Shown here in pieces: positions 14,489-25,953 of a stretch of 64,000 nucleotides of DNA; within the stretch, counting starts at the first letter, position 1; every line of letters starts with the position of its first letter. The notes under the pieces are model-generated. The model searched no databases. It was not told where the DNA came from and was given only the letters and a program-made list of their open reading frames with translations. This DNA is from Dermanyssus gallinae. Lineage: Eukaryota; Arthropoda; Arachnida; Mesostigmata; Dermanyssidae. Where the stretch lies: NCBI GenBank assembly GCA_003439945.1, contig QVRM01003944.1, forward strand, positions 12,501 through 76,500, written 5' to 3'. The position numbers and the translations under genes are program-made.

Positions 14489-15949
14489 ATCGTTTCTTAT
14501 GTTGGTAACCGTTGGAGCTGCGAGACAACTCAGCGATGTGCAAATACAGGATTGTGACAATCGTCAAATCAAGGCACGCGACTGCTTTCTTTTGTTAGAC
14601 GTTCTACATGGAAGTGTGCATCATTGATCAAACGCATCACTAATGACGCGATCATCACTGCTTCTATTCTGCGAGCCAGATGCCGCCGACTGAGCCAGCC
14701 CTTCCATCGCGAATAGGCCCCATAGTGTCTTAGCTGTCATAGATGCTGGCACGAAATAATAGTTAACCTCGAGATCTGCATATTGACGTTTTATTCTTGC
14801 TTGCAGTATGCTGTGCTTCGCAGCCCGTACGTCAAAGCTATGACCCAAACAGAGGAAAGCCACAGGCCACTAGCATCACATGCCAGGCACTTGCAACGCG
14901 ATGACAAGGAAATGGTCACGCGATTCGGTGCATCACGGTGTGCATGCATCAGGCGATCAGATTTAGTCTAAGGTTTTTATGCTACAGTGTTACCAGTACC
15001 GGGATTGCCTTTTGTTCGTTTAAGGGTTCGTTTTAGAATATCTTTAAATTCCGTATGCGACTGGAAAATATGCACCAGAGCTTCCAAGGCAACTAAGTAG
15101 ATGCAGCCCGTCAGTTTCAACCTTATCTCTGCACGAGAAAAAAGTGGTTATGCCTAGCATCGAGCCTAGTAGTGGAGATGGCACAGTTTGAATCTACCCT
15201 TCACCAAAATGTCCTAAGAAGCTTGGGAGACCGCTTTTTCGTACTAGACCTTGTACTTTGATATTTTTTTTATTTTTGCCACTTATTTTTTGTACTTAAT
15301 CGTCTTTTAACTATTCATATAAAATATTAGGCCGGTTTCTGTATACTGCACGTCTTCGCTTTTTCTGCAGATAACCGGCAATAGCGACTGTCGCAAGAAA
15401 TTCTCTCCCGTCAAATTTTGTAATCGGTGTTTCGAGCTGATTCGCCTAGTATCTATTTGCCTAGTATATCGCTCTAGACACTCTCACAGACATACTCTGG
15501 ATATAGCAAAAGACGAGTCGTAGTGCTAATGTGCTTAGCATATCTCGGCTATTCAAGCCTGGCTAGTCGCACTAGATCAGCTGGCCCAATAAGCGAAACA
15601 GAGTATAAGTGCTACACGTTAAATAGGCTCTGATACGTGATAATAGATTTAATACTATTAGTAAAATATATTTTTGCGAAAACAACGCTATAACACATAC
15701 ATTCGGCTAACAATGTTTTCAATTGTCTTTCTCATCTTCTATTATAACTCCATTTAAACTTGTGATCCATGGTAACATTGGCAGATCGGCTCGCCGTAGC
15801 AAGTAACGTATAAAACGCCTTTGTCAAGACGTAGCCCAAAATTCTGTAATGTGAATTCTGATATGCTTGGATTGTTTCGTGACAAGAAAAGCACTGAGGC
15901 TCCATCAGATACGCATCATGTATGAGACCGCAACTTTTAAACCTGCTGC

Positions 15950-16243
15950 ATGCGTATACAACGGGATGATGTAACCATTTCTTCGCTTCGGCCGGACATG
16001 CCTACCTCTGTGTCGAGTACGAAGACAACTACGCCAATTGATCATGTTATTGTTGACACACTGTCAACCTGTTTGACATGCGAAGAAGAATTGCAAGCGT
16101 TTCTCGCAAATAGCCGTCCCCAGCATGAGCAACCATGTTTACACAACGCAAGTTGTTATGCACGCGCTACTCTCTCTCTCTTTGCAAGCCGCGCACGGGA
16201 GATGACATGGGCAGACGACACAGCCTACAGTTTCAGTTTACCG
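15950..16243 (+). CDS. Weak candidate coding exon, unrecognised
   Basis: An ATG at 15950 opens a 98-codon frame that closes at a TGA overlapping a donor-like sequence (TTTACC then GTGAGTGTT at about 16242). If that donor is used, the exon ends just before the stop and the protein continues elsewhere. The peptide is mixed in composition, with a Cys-containing stretch (STCLTCEEELQAF) and an Arg/Ala-rich part. Only GC-normal DNA surrounds it. I recognise no domain. The surrounding 1.4 kb holds no other supporting exon, so this may be a chance frame. Confidence 0.22.
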
Positions 16244-16448
16244 TGAGTGTTTCTTTTATTTATCGATTTTGACGCAAACTTTGCGACAAACATCGTCCAC
16301 CAGCTAATCAGGATGACCACGCGTCATGCTTAGCCAGACGAACTGTGTGCTTGAAGAGTTTTGCTTGCAATTTTGTCCACAAACAGTTTTGCAACAAATG
16401 CTCTACACAATAACCAGACACGGCGTAATCAATCAATCTAAAAAAAAG

Positions 16449-16479
<31 letters not shown>

Positions 16480-16800
16480 TAGATTGATTGACATAGTTTC
16501 GATTGATGGCAGAGGGTCATGTACCCACATTGCCACATTGACGATTCCCAACCGTTCGCAGTGCATTATTACACACGAAAATCTCGGCCGACCAAGTTCA
16601 GCGGTCAGCACATTGCGTTGCCTTGCGCACGCTGTTCGGCCGTCGCTCAGAACAGTCGACAGACAAATATGATGCTGTCGACTGTTGACTGCTGGATGAT
16701 GGAGAGCGTGCTGAAGAACCCACACACAACAATAGACAGAACGGTACCATTTTTCCACCCCTTTGTCCCCTCGTCTCGCTTTTCCTATATTGCTCTCTCC

Positions 16801-16841
<41 letters not shown>

Positions 16842-17759
16842 AAGGCGAGCACTGCCGAGTGTACCAACGTATTGTAAATGATTAATAAATCATCACAATA
16901 TTTTCTATATATATATATATATATTATACTCCATTCCCTCCGCGATTCTTCTTTGACCTGCAGGTCTAGGCATGTCAAGTCGCCGATGGCTTCTGCAACT
17001 CTCAGAACGTGTCATGATCATAGTAACAGTAGTAGTAGTAGTAGTAGAAGTAGTAGTAGTAATGGAGTAGTATGGTAGTAACGGTAGCAGTAGAAAGAGA
17101 CATACATAGTATTAGTAACAGAGTCGTCCTCATTGCAACGGTGGGCGTCCACTTCTGACTGTCTTGCTGACCGATGCCTTTGGTTGATTGGTTGGTTGGC
17201 TGTCCCCACAGCGGCCGGCTGCGTATGGTGTGGTCAACTGCGACCGACTTGCCGAGGGCCGCTGCTACCGCCGAATCGCGAGCAAACCACACGTCACCAT
17301 TGAGAGAGAAGCTGTTGCAGTGCGACTGTGCCGGCAATGGTGGCGATGGTGGTGGCGGCGGCTGCGGCCGTGACAACGGCCCGAACCGTCGGTTGGCTAG
17401 GCTGGCCGTCATATTCCCTCCTCCTTTTGCCTCGTCAACGTTGTTGTTGTTGGTGGTGGTGTTTTTATTGTTGTTATGTGTTGTTGTTGTTGTGATTTTT
17501 GTTGTGTGTTTGTGTTGGAGTTGTTGTTGTTGTTGCTGTCGCCACCGCCATCATTGTCGTCATCGTTCGATTGTCTTCAACAGCGTTCGTTCTGAAGAAG
17601 TGACGGGCAGAAGCAAAACAAAGTAAAACAGCAAGAGCGAGAGAGAGAGAGAGAGAGAGAAAGATATTGTGTACAGTGCCCTGTGTGGGTCGGCGTGACC
17701 GCAATGAAGTGCTTTTACAGCAAAAGAAGCATAAGCAACAGCCAGGAGCAACAGCGTTT
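16244..17759. other. Gene-free interval with microsatellites
   Basis: (TA)n at 16449-16476, 16803-16838 and 16905-16926. (AGT)n at 17026-17063. TTG/GGTGGT arrays at 17338-17540. (GA)n at 17635-17662. No gene recognised. Confidence 0.45.
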
Positions 17760-17807
17760 CACTACAGCAGCAACAGCAGCAACAACAACAACAACAACAA
17801 CAACAGC

Positions 17808-17878
<71 letters not shown>

Positions 17879-17880
17879 AC
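17760..17880. repeat. (CAA)n microsatellite
   Basis: CAA array with a few CAG interruptions on the left, then a perfect CAA run from about 17812 to 17877. A further imperfect CAA array lies at 18244-18303. Confidence 0.95.
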
Positions 17881-19074
17881 AACGTTTCACTACAACACAG
17901 CGGCAGCAACGACCCAGTCATCCACCATAATATCGGCAAGAACAGCAACAACAACAACGACAACAATTACAGCAACAAATCACAAAGCTATAATATCAGC
18001 ATTAGTAGAAACAGCACAAGTAACATCGGCGTCGGTTGTAGCCGAATCAGTAACGACAGAAACAGCAACAGGTAGCAAGCAACAAGCGGTAGCAGGAGTG
18101 TGTGTGTAGATATATGAAAACATAGTAGTGACACCAGCACCAGCTGTCGATACAAAACTCTCGCCGGCTCGCATAACGACCGCAAGCCACCATATATTAT
18201 GGCTGCGCGGATAAACAATCACTGCTACCAAAACGGCAGCAGCCACAACAACAACAACAACAACGACAGCAGCAACAACAACAGCAACAGCAACAACAAC
18301 AATTACCAGCGGTGAAGCACGCCGACATCATCTGTTCCCCGCCGCTAGCTATTCTTTGTATTTTTCCTTTTTCCTGTGTCATTTTCCTTAGCTGCTGCTT
18401 CTTCATGTTACGTTTGCTCTTCTTCGTCGTCATCGTCATCGCCTTCTTTTTATTCTTCTTCTTTCTTCTTCTACGTCCACCTCTGTTTCTTGTTCTTGTT
18501 TTTTCTTGCTTCGTGATGTTTTCCCGTCCCGTTTTCGGGCGCTCGGCTGACTACCATTAGTATACGATAGACCGTAACCACAAGCAGCAGCAGCCGTATC
18601 GTTAACATTGCCACCAGCATGTTCTCACCATTATCCTCATCAGCCTCATCATCATCATCATCATCGCCACAGTCATAATCAGCTCCAGTTGCGGCAGCAG
18701 CAGCAGCTTCATTGCGGGCCGTCATAATCATCAACCATGATTAGCTTCAACACGTCAAAGGCACACCAGCAGCGTCATGATTGCTGCAGTCATATAGTAG
18801 TTGTTGTTGTCGTCGTCGTCAGCGTGGCCTCTTTAATTCTAGTTTTTCTTCCTCCTTTGCGGCATAACTCTATTACAACTAGTCATATAAAAGCTTATAG
18901 AACATCGTCATCATCATACAAGGATATTCTGCTTCATTTACATTTTTACACCACAATACGTTAATGTTTGTCATTGCTGTTGTTACAACCCCCGCTATAT
19001 GCCGAACGGAACGATACCAACCCCTTCACCATTCCCCCCAAAAATATTGAATGACGCGTCTAATTCTTCGTCCG

Positions 19075-19134
<60 letters not shown>

Positions 19135-20365
19135 GTTTATTAATTATTTTTCTGAGCATTAGCCTGATACGCAGGCAGCTCAGCAGCAAAGATGATTCCT
19201 TATATCCTTAGTACGTTCTCCAGTAGCTCATCTATGTCTAGAAACGCTATTAGCCTACTACTAGCCTAAATGGAAGTCAGCTAAACCCACGCTGTCTCAA
19301 CAAGAGCAGAAAATGTAAACTTGGTGTCATTTCTGCTGCTGCTGCTGCTGTTGTGCCTTGATAATCAAACTTCTAAAAAGTTCTATAGTAAATAAGTAGT
19401 CCGTCATTATTAGGAATTTACTATATTATAAGATAAACTTATTTAAAAGAGTTTAAAGTATTAACCGCGACTATTTGCATATGGAGGAGCCTAATTGTTG
19501 TTTGTAAATATGTTTCAAGTGCATATACTGTGAAGAGAATAAACAAGAAGTTTGAGAAGACCAAGTGGAGATACATGCTCGGCCAGGTCGTTCAATGGAA
19601 AACATCACAGCTGTTTACCGAAATGTGGAATTCATTCAAAATCGGACGTAAGAATGCAACATTCCAAGAAGCACTGTGATGCGTATTTCTACAAAATATT
19701 TGCGTCTTTATCTCTACTAAACCCGACTAAGCGTTCTAGCGCTCCAGCCTACAGACCAGCAGAGGCACAGTAAAGAGAGTTCGTCAATTTGAACCACCAC
19801 ACATGAACATGGTGAGTTTTCCAACAAAATCATTTGAAGCGATGGCTCATTTTTATTTTGAAAGCAAGCACAATTCTGGCAATTGGAGTAAAAAAAATTA
19901 CATGAGTTTCGTGGGAAGCAAATGCTTGCCAAGCGAGTCACCGTTTTGGGTGAATTTTGTGCTGGAAGCATCATTGAACCTTTTTTGGAGACGCCCCCAA
20001 ATTGCACAAACGGTAAACGATGGTAACCAATGACGACAGTTAATGTGAGATATAACTGCTTGGAATTCTTTCTTTAGGGTTTTTGAGGTCAAACATTTAT
20101 GTTAACGTAATTACGACCAACCAAGTTTTAGAGGAGAATATTAGATGGTGTATCGTCAATAAAATCCAGCCGCAAACATGTCATGATTGAAAATGTAATT
20201 GCAAGAACGTATCGATTATCACTAATATATATATATATATATATTTAACAGTTTAACGCGGCATCTAGGTATCTTTGATTATTTCTTCTGCACTTGAGAC
20301 GGGTATATGATCTTGTAGTGTACGGTACACAAATATATTTCATTCGGTATCACTCTAAGCTTTAG

Positions 20366-20366
<1 letters not shown>
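17881..20366. other. Gene-free interval
   Basis: Holds CAA-rich DNA (17940-18303), a pyrimidine-rich CTTCTT stretch (18418-18480), CATCATCAT (18636-18664), (TA)n at 19079-19132 and 20225-20244, and CTGCTGCTG near 19335. The ORFs seen are repeat-driven or short. Confidence 0.45.

Positions 20367-20432
<66 letters not shown>
20367..20432. repeat. (TA)n abutting the 3' end of a REL-type retrotransposon
   Basis: About 33 TA units. The AT-rich 3' tail of the minus-strand element begins immediately to the right. Confidence 0.95.
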
Positions 20433-20436
<4 letters not shown>

Positions 20437-22340
20437 TATTTTTTTTATTTATGATTAATATTTATTCATAATAATTAATCACCAACGGTGGTATCATGAC
20501 AATTGGGTCCCTGCGAATGTGTGCACTTTTACGAAGGGTCCAATGTAGGAACCAACCATCTCTGGAGGGTTCCCCGGACCGAAGCCGCGTTGCCCCGTTG
20601 CACATCCAGCGACAGACGCTGTCTGAGAAATTCGCCCGCTCGCCTATCACCGCTGGCTAGACCTAGTCGCTTCCCGACCTTCTGTAGCAAACCGCGAGTG
20701 GACGGGCCCGGCCCGCCAAGTGTCTCGAAGGCAAGTGGGTAGAACCCGTACGGGTATGTCCTGGTATTTTCTCACCTTGCCTGCCTCGGCAAGAGCTGAA
20801 GCATATCCGGCCCGGGCCGCGCCAGCACTAACCATTGAAGGGGCTAATAAGTCAGTAACTGTCGCGTCCCAAACCAGCATGCAACCGCTCTCGAACGGGG
20901 TTAAGGTCAGACCGTCGGGTCTCTTCCCGCCTTCCCTATCCAGTCCGACAGGTTCCAGGACGCACGGTAGGCCACTAGAGCGTAGGGCTCTGCTGAAGGT
21001 TTGTTTAAGGCTTGGTGTCGGGCTCGCCTACCTGTGCTGACGATACAGGATAGCCCGTGGCGTCCATCCGGCTGGACGGCATCATTGCAGACGCAGGTAT
21101 GAGCGTGCACCAGGTCCGTCTCCAAACGAAGTCCCACCGCGATTTTCACCGACTCGTCATTTAGAAGTGTCCCGATCCGAGCACAGGGTTTGGCGTGGAG
21201 CCATGCGCCCGCCCCTTTGGGGGAGACGGCGCGCAACCTGGCCTTATCAGCGTCTGTGGCGCTTCCCGCGATGAGATTTTCAACCCTTTGCTCATGTAAG
21301 GTCGCCGACCAATCTCTCTGGCGTCCAGCTTCGGCGGACTCGTGGCCGCACAAGGCAACTGCTCTACGGCGGCTTGTTTCTAAGCGATCTTCTAGGTCCG
21401 TAAGAGCGACTGAATCGAGAAGTGATTTGGCCTGTTGTAAAGACCTGTGGAGGAAAGCTACCAGAGCTACCTCCAATAGGACAATAGCATCAGGCAACCC
21501 TAGACCTCCCCAAAGAACGGGAAGTAGAGCCTGTTGACGCGCTTCTGCCGATAGACTGAGATTCAAAAGAGCTTCAACTGTAGTAAGCACGCTGTCGTTT
21601 AGTCGCTCAAGGAGTCCCGGAGCAAGCGAGCAGTCTGCACCTCGAAACAGGTGATTGAGACGTAGGGCCGAAAATGAAGATCTCAGAAGAAAAAGGCTTT
21701 GGTGAGATCCTACCAAAGGAATGCGTGACATCGCATGCTCTAGTTTTTCTATCCAGCTTTCGAGGGCTGCCGGAACTCCCTCTGGGGATAGGGGGACGCC
21801 TAGTAACTCCAGATCCGTGCCAACAGTCCTGCACCCTGGGAGAACCTCCAGCACTTCAGAGTCAGTAGCACCTCCTACGACATGAATCTCGCACTTTGCA
21901 AGATTTAGGGCCAGGCCACTCCGCTCCGCGAACTCGATGACTCTGTGGATGTCCCTCAGAACTGCATCAGGTGCCCCGCCCAGTACACCGTCGTCTAAGT
22001 ACCATGTGTTTAGAGGGCACTCGAGAGAGTCGACTAAATCCTTGATAGCCAGGCAAAACAGTAGGGGCCCAATGGGTCGCTCTGCTGCACCCCAGTTTGC
22101 GACATTATGGTATCATATGGCAGAAGAAGGCAAGATGGCTTTTTATAAGCTAGTTCCACCTGGTGGAACATACTCGGTGCCCAAGCCTTGATCACATTTA
22201 GCAGGTGGTCCCTCCGAATGGTGTTAAAGGCGTTCTTAAAGTCGAACTTGACCACAAGGGTGGCTCCGGAACGAGACGCCAAGAAGGACCGAGTTGAATG
22301 CACCGCACCTCGCATCCTCCCGGTGTCGCAAACCCGAGCT
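20433..22340 (-). mobile_element. REL-endonuclease non-LTR retrotransposon bounded by (TA)n on both sides
   Basis: A 1.9-kb 5'-truncated copy on the minus strand. It starts inside the reverse-transcriptase domain at 22340, flush with (TA)n at 22341-22363, and runs through a zinc cluster and restriction-like endonuclease to a stop near 20536. An AT-rich tail then abuts (TA)n at 20367-20432. Both ends meeting TA tracts suggests insertion within a TA microsatellite. A shorter relative at 43425-43775 shows the same arrangement. The clade within the REL group (R2, R4/Dong, NeSL, Utopia and others) cannot be settled by eye. Confidence 0.8.
20536..22339 (-). pseudogene. Reverse transcriptase plus restriction-like endonuclease polyprotein, broken
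   Basis: Read 22339 to 20536. Reverse-transcriptase motif A is KFDFKNAFNTIRRDHLL (about 22255-22205). Next comes SQTGVQQSDPLGP (about 22105-22070), where the usual Gly after QQ is Ser. A frameshift follows immediately, then WYLDDGVLGGAPD (about 22000), the catalytic YxDD. The thumb region continues to a Cys/His cluster ending DGRHGLSC (about 21050). A second frameshift lies near 20990. Then come RPDGLTLTPF and MLVWDATV (about 20920-20860), fitting the RPD-x(15)-D signature of REL endonucleases. A third frameshift sits near 20760, with a fourth in the last 100 codons. The C-terminus reads LRQRLSLDVQRGNAASV. The N-terminal part and any upstream zinc fingers are absent. Dead copy. The domain order follows the known REL retrotransposon family, and the frameshift positions are my reading. 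Confidence 0.78.
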
Positions 22341-22363
22341 ATATATATATATATATATATATA
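22341..22363. repeat. (TA)n abutting the 5' truncation point of the REL element
   Basis: About 11 TA units directly joined to the truncated reverse-transcriptase sequence. Confidence 0.9.
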
Positions 22364-22798
22364 AACATACATCTGCAAGGAACGGCGTGCTAGTTTGAGA
22401 TGAGGCTTTATCTAAGAAAGTCGAAATAAATACGGTTTGTTTTGCTGACGTTGACAACATGTCCATATTTGTTCTTAAAGGAAGACTTTCTACATACGAG
22501 CGAAACTGCCTGCAAAGCGCTCCAGTCTTTGAAGCATTTGTAAAAGTCAAAAATAGTTAGGATAATTGAAAGCCGCGGCAACGTTAAGAAGGACGCCCCT
22601 TACAGGTTTTAGACGTTTTAAATAAATGTCCTATAAATTGCCATAAGTGCGCAAGTTTAGTCGAGCAACTGCACCGACAGCCGAACTGATTAGCTAATGG
22701 AAAGTTGATAGGTTCAACGTGTTTATCATCCGTGCAAATACAATATTTTCAAATATCTAAATAGAGACATAATTGACACTCAGCAAATTTAGAATTAA
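22364..22798. other. Gene-free interval
   Basis: Unique-looking AT-leaning DNA between the (TA)n tract and the SINE. Nothing recognised. Confidence 0.4.
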
Positions 22799-23090
22799 TT
22801 TTTTTTAAGGAGGTTGTTTTTAATTCTAGACTATCCTCCGTCCCCTACATGGGCTTGGAACTCAACCTGAGGTATATCTTCAAAGCACCGAGGGCCGGAC
22901 ATGTTAAGATATCTAGGATTTCCCTAACAATCCTTGTGGCAGCATGGCCGCTGACACTCAGCGGTATGGTTAATCATCTAATCTCAATGAGGATCGCTCA
23001 AAGAAAATTCGACTAACAACAGGGATCGAACGGGGGACCGGTAGATGACAACCATGACTAGCGCACTAGTCCCCTAGACCACGCCGCCAC
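22799..23090 (-). mobile_element. tRNA-derived SINE, copy 1
   Basis: Read on the minus strand from 23090. The head contains GTGGTCTAGGGG, which resembles a tRNA A box. About 45 bp later comes CGTTCGATCCCTG (B box at 23031-23021), matching the polymerase III B-box consensus. A roughly 210-bp unrelated body follows, ending CCTCCTTAAAAAAAATT. Copies at 61870-62142 and 43941-44160 share head and body, including AGTCAGCGGCCATGCTGC-like and CCGGCCCTCGGTGC-like blocks. Polymerase III promoter, short length, A-rich tail and several copies define a SINE. The parental tRNA is not identified. Confidence 0.75.
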
Positions 23091-23170
23091 TACTACACTC
23101 CCATAGTACGAGAGCTCCAACTGGCTCCTTGATTGGAAATAAATGAAACAACATCGAACGTATACTCGGT

Positions 23171-23939
23171 CTAGCTTAAACGAGACTTCTCTTTGGTCCA
23201 TAATCTAGCCATCCGAGGTCTTATATGGTCTCGAGGCATATCGGTCATGCCAATACTTTTCAATGTAAAGAAGTACGGTGTTTGTGTGTAGTTTTTGCCG
23301 CTCGCAGTACACGTTGGTAATGCTTCTGGCGTCCCAAGAAAGCACATTTCTCCCAGAAGAGTAAACTCTTCTGTGGCAGAGATACAGTTTATAAGCACGA
23401 CATCGGGACCGAGCAATGCTAGCCTTGATAATAGTCGTTCGATAATTTATGTAGATAGTAAAACTCTCTGCCGTAGAGAGAGTGAGGTATGATCAGATGG
23501 GGCTGCGATAGCAATCAAGTCATCGCTAGCTTCTCCTTTTTTAGATTAAGGCATGGGGGAAGCGTACATAACATATCTTTCAACAGATTGACTCGAAATT
23601 CGTTATAAACTGTACTTCTCGAACAGAAGCCGATGAAACCTCCAAATCAGGATTTTATTTTTATATCGATACGTACCGCTTCTCAAACAAGTACAAAACT
23701 CTGTAAGTCGAGTGCACTTGGATACCAAGTCCGACACTAAGTTTGTTCAAGCTGCAGTTTACCGCTAAAAAGTCGAAGCCCTCCATTGAATGAAGTCTGG
23801 CTTCACTAACTATCGCGACGCCAAACACAGATACTTTCTCGTTGAGAAAACTCGTTAGCTTCTCGAGTTGCCGATTTTTGCCGCTCTGTGCCGACATTAA
23901 GATGTACGGCATATAATATGCTATTCTCGAAGCGGCCAA
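23171..23939 (-). pseudogene. Two unrecognised minus-strand coding-like fragments
   Basis: Two open stretches, 23939-23661 and 23416-23171, encode balanced-composition peptides. The first contains QLEKLTSFLNEKVSVFGVA and SVGLGIQVHSTYRVLYLFEK; the second contains LGPDVVLINCISATEEFTLL. Spacing and style vaguely recall the endonuclease domain of a non-LTR retrotransposon (VxxSExxL early, GxGIxVHSxYRV later). No catalytic Asp-Asn or His motif is clear, so that is only a suggestion. They could equally be exons of a host gene. There is no clear splice pair. Confidence 0.2.
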
Positions 23940-24637
23940 GTCAGGTCAAACTTCGCAGTCACGTTGATTTCTAAAATAATTAATATGAGTCTTTTGAAAC
24001 ATTATTATTCAAAAAGTAACAGCTACACCACATGAGGCTATTTATGGCGTGGGGAGAACGGATCTAGTAGTTTCTTGCAAACAAGTTGCAGTTTTTGGAC
24101 TACAGCCATAAATATTCGCATAATAGGTACCACAGTCAACAGCTTTGAGAGTTGTGCCACAATGTAGTCAGACTCCGCGCGCTTTTTGCATGCTTGACTG
24201 TTACGGAAGCTTGCGACTGCATGGCCCAGCTCTCCAAACAAAAGCTATGGAACCTCGTGGGGTTCCTGCATGCATAGTTGCTTAAAGCATTCTGAATGCC
24301 AGGAGCAGCGCAAAAAGCGGTAATATCGCTGAACTAGAAAAAGTGCCCTGTTTCTAGGTACAACAGTCAAAATTGCGCTGATTTAAGAGGAATATCATTG
24401 GCCGAGATAACGCCAACGTTTTTATTTAGTGCAGACATGCTAGGCTTTATCGGCAAACCCTTTATCTATATCAGTAATCAATTAATCCTTGTGGCAGCAT
24501 GAAAAGCTACCTAATTGCCGCAAATAACATCACAGAGCAGAGCTGGTACTCACAAAGTTACCGATGACGCCACCGATGAAGATCCGCACTCGAAAAGAGC
24601 AGACAAGCGAATATATATATATATATATATATATGTC
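23940..24637. other. Gene-free interval
   Basis: Nothing supported. (TA)n occupies 24611-24634, next to the MITE's left target duplication. Confidence 0.45.
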
Positions 24638-24639
24638 TA

Positions 24640-25532
24640 CAGGGTCCCCTAGAAAAAAATTGAAAGCGATATTGTAGAGCTCAATAACGTAAATATATTT
24701 TTCCAACAGAACATGATTTCTGAGTCGTTTTGTTTAGAAGTGAGAGTGATATTAGTCAAATCCGTGACACTGGTGTTAATGCCCAACATAGCAGCACAAA
24801 ATGTGCAATTGCGAGACAACTAATCCTCCTATACAGAAACTAGGCATATCAAATCGAGCTCGTGATAATTCATCATTGTGAAAATTCTGCTTCTTCTGAA
24901 GAACATATAACGCCGGCCAGAAAATGCGACACGGTGGTTTAGAAGAGAATTCGCAAAACATTAAGCTATTTTATTAGCTTTCACGTCCAATGCCTCAAAA
25001 TCATAACCCTACGAGCAGTCACAACGCTTAAAACTAACACATGCAGGCAACTCATGCGCATTTCATGACAATCATGCTGGTGTCCAATATATAGCAATGG
25101 GAGCGTGATTGCGGATTTAAGTGAAAATATAACTTAATTAAGATTTTTCGGAGGACATGTTGAGATTGAGTGCATACACAAACTACCGATTTATCTGATG
25201 AAGGAGGTAATTTCTGCAAGCATTCAATTTCAACATGACGGAGCAGATCGCCGAGTACAGAAGCTAATAAAAGATCCTCATGTATCTTTTATTTTTTTTA
25301 TTATGTTTACAGAGACAGAAGTGCTTAGTTACTGCACAGGGGGACTGGTTGTCTCGCAATTGCACATTTTGTGCTCCTATGTCGGGCAATAGCACTAGTG
25401 TCACGAATTTTAATAATATCACTCTCTCTCTCTGAACCAAGACTTCTCAGAGACAATATTCCATTGGAAAAAATGTTTGCGAGTTCTACAATTCCTAATA
25501 TCGCTCTCGAGATAGTCATAGAACGCCTTGTG
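24640..25532. mobile_element. 893-bp MITE-like DNA element with ~207-bp terminal inverted repeats
   Basis: The left arm 24640-24846 and the reverse complement of the right arm 25532-25322 align along their whole length. Shared blocks in order: CAGGGT/CAAGGC termini, AGCGATATT, TGTAGARCTC, TTTTTCCAA, TCTGAG, GAGAGTGATATT, GTGACACT, GCACAAAATGTGCAATTGCG and GAGACAAC. TA dinucleotides flank both ends (24638-24639 and 25533-25534), as expected for a TA target-site duplication of the Tc1/mariner superfamily. The interior of about 475 bp encodes nothing recognisable, so the element is non-autonomous. Arms have diverged (gaps near AACTC), implying age. Confidence 0.75.
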
Positions 25533-25580
25533 TATATACAATAAATTAAAGAAAAAACCCGCCAAACATTGGTGTGTTTC

Positions 25581-25581
<1 letters not shown>

Positions 25582-25611
<30 letters not shown>
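25582..25611. repeat. (TA)n microsatellite
   Basis: About 15 TA units, just right of the MITE. Confidence 0.9.
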
Positions 25612-25615
<4 letters not shown>

Positions 25616-25905
25616 AATTAACTTGAAAATTGGTTCCTCGAAACTTTGCTCCTCCCTGTATTTTCTTCCCTGTCTCTCGCCCTGCGCGCTCTCTCTTTCC
25701 TTTTGAATTTCTCTAAAAATGATATTATATACAGCCGGCAAGCTTGCCTGCGACAAACGGTAGTCGTGGAACACAAGCTACTCCATCTTGAATTATATCA
25801 CTTGTGTCGCATTCGCAGCGGCACAACTGTTGCGGCTGATAGAACTGTTGCTGTTGTTGTTGTTTCTTCTGCTTCTGTCGATGCGTTTTGTTTTTCTTCG
25901 TTCAG

Positions 25906-25953
25906 AAACACACAGAGCCGGAGAGCGGGGATGTCTCTGTTGCAGAGCAGCAG
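25906..25953 (+). CDS. Candidate 48-nt microexon
   Basis: A pyrimidine-rich acceptor (TTGTTTTTCTTCGTTCAG, ending 25905) and a strong donor (CAGCAG then GTATGTATG at 25954) enclose exactly 48 bases, or 16 codons. One frame reads KHTEPESGDVSVAEQQ, a polar exon of the kind inserted by alternative splicing. Another frame contains an ATG at 25931 (MSLLQSS) and would make this a first coding exon. Plus-strand splice sites of this quality on both sides of such a short segment are uncommon by chance. No neighbouring exon can be paired with it, and the product is unknown. Confidence 0.35.

Noticed and set aside
24480..24520. CCTTGTGGCAGCATG resembling a piece of the SINE body
   Set aside because: Only about 15 bp match, too short to distinguish from chance.
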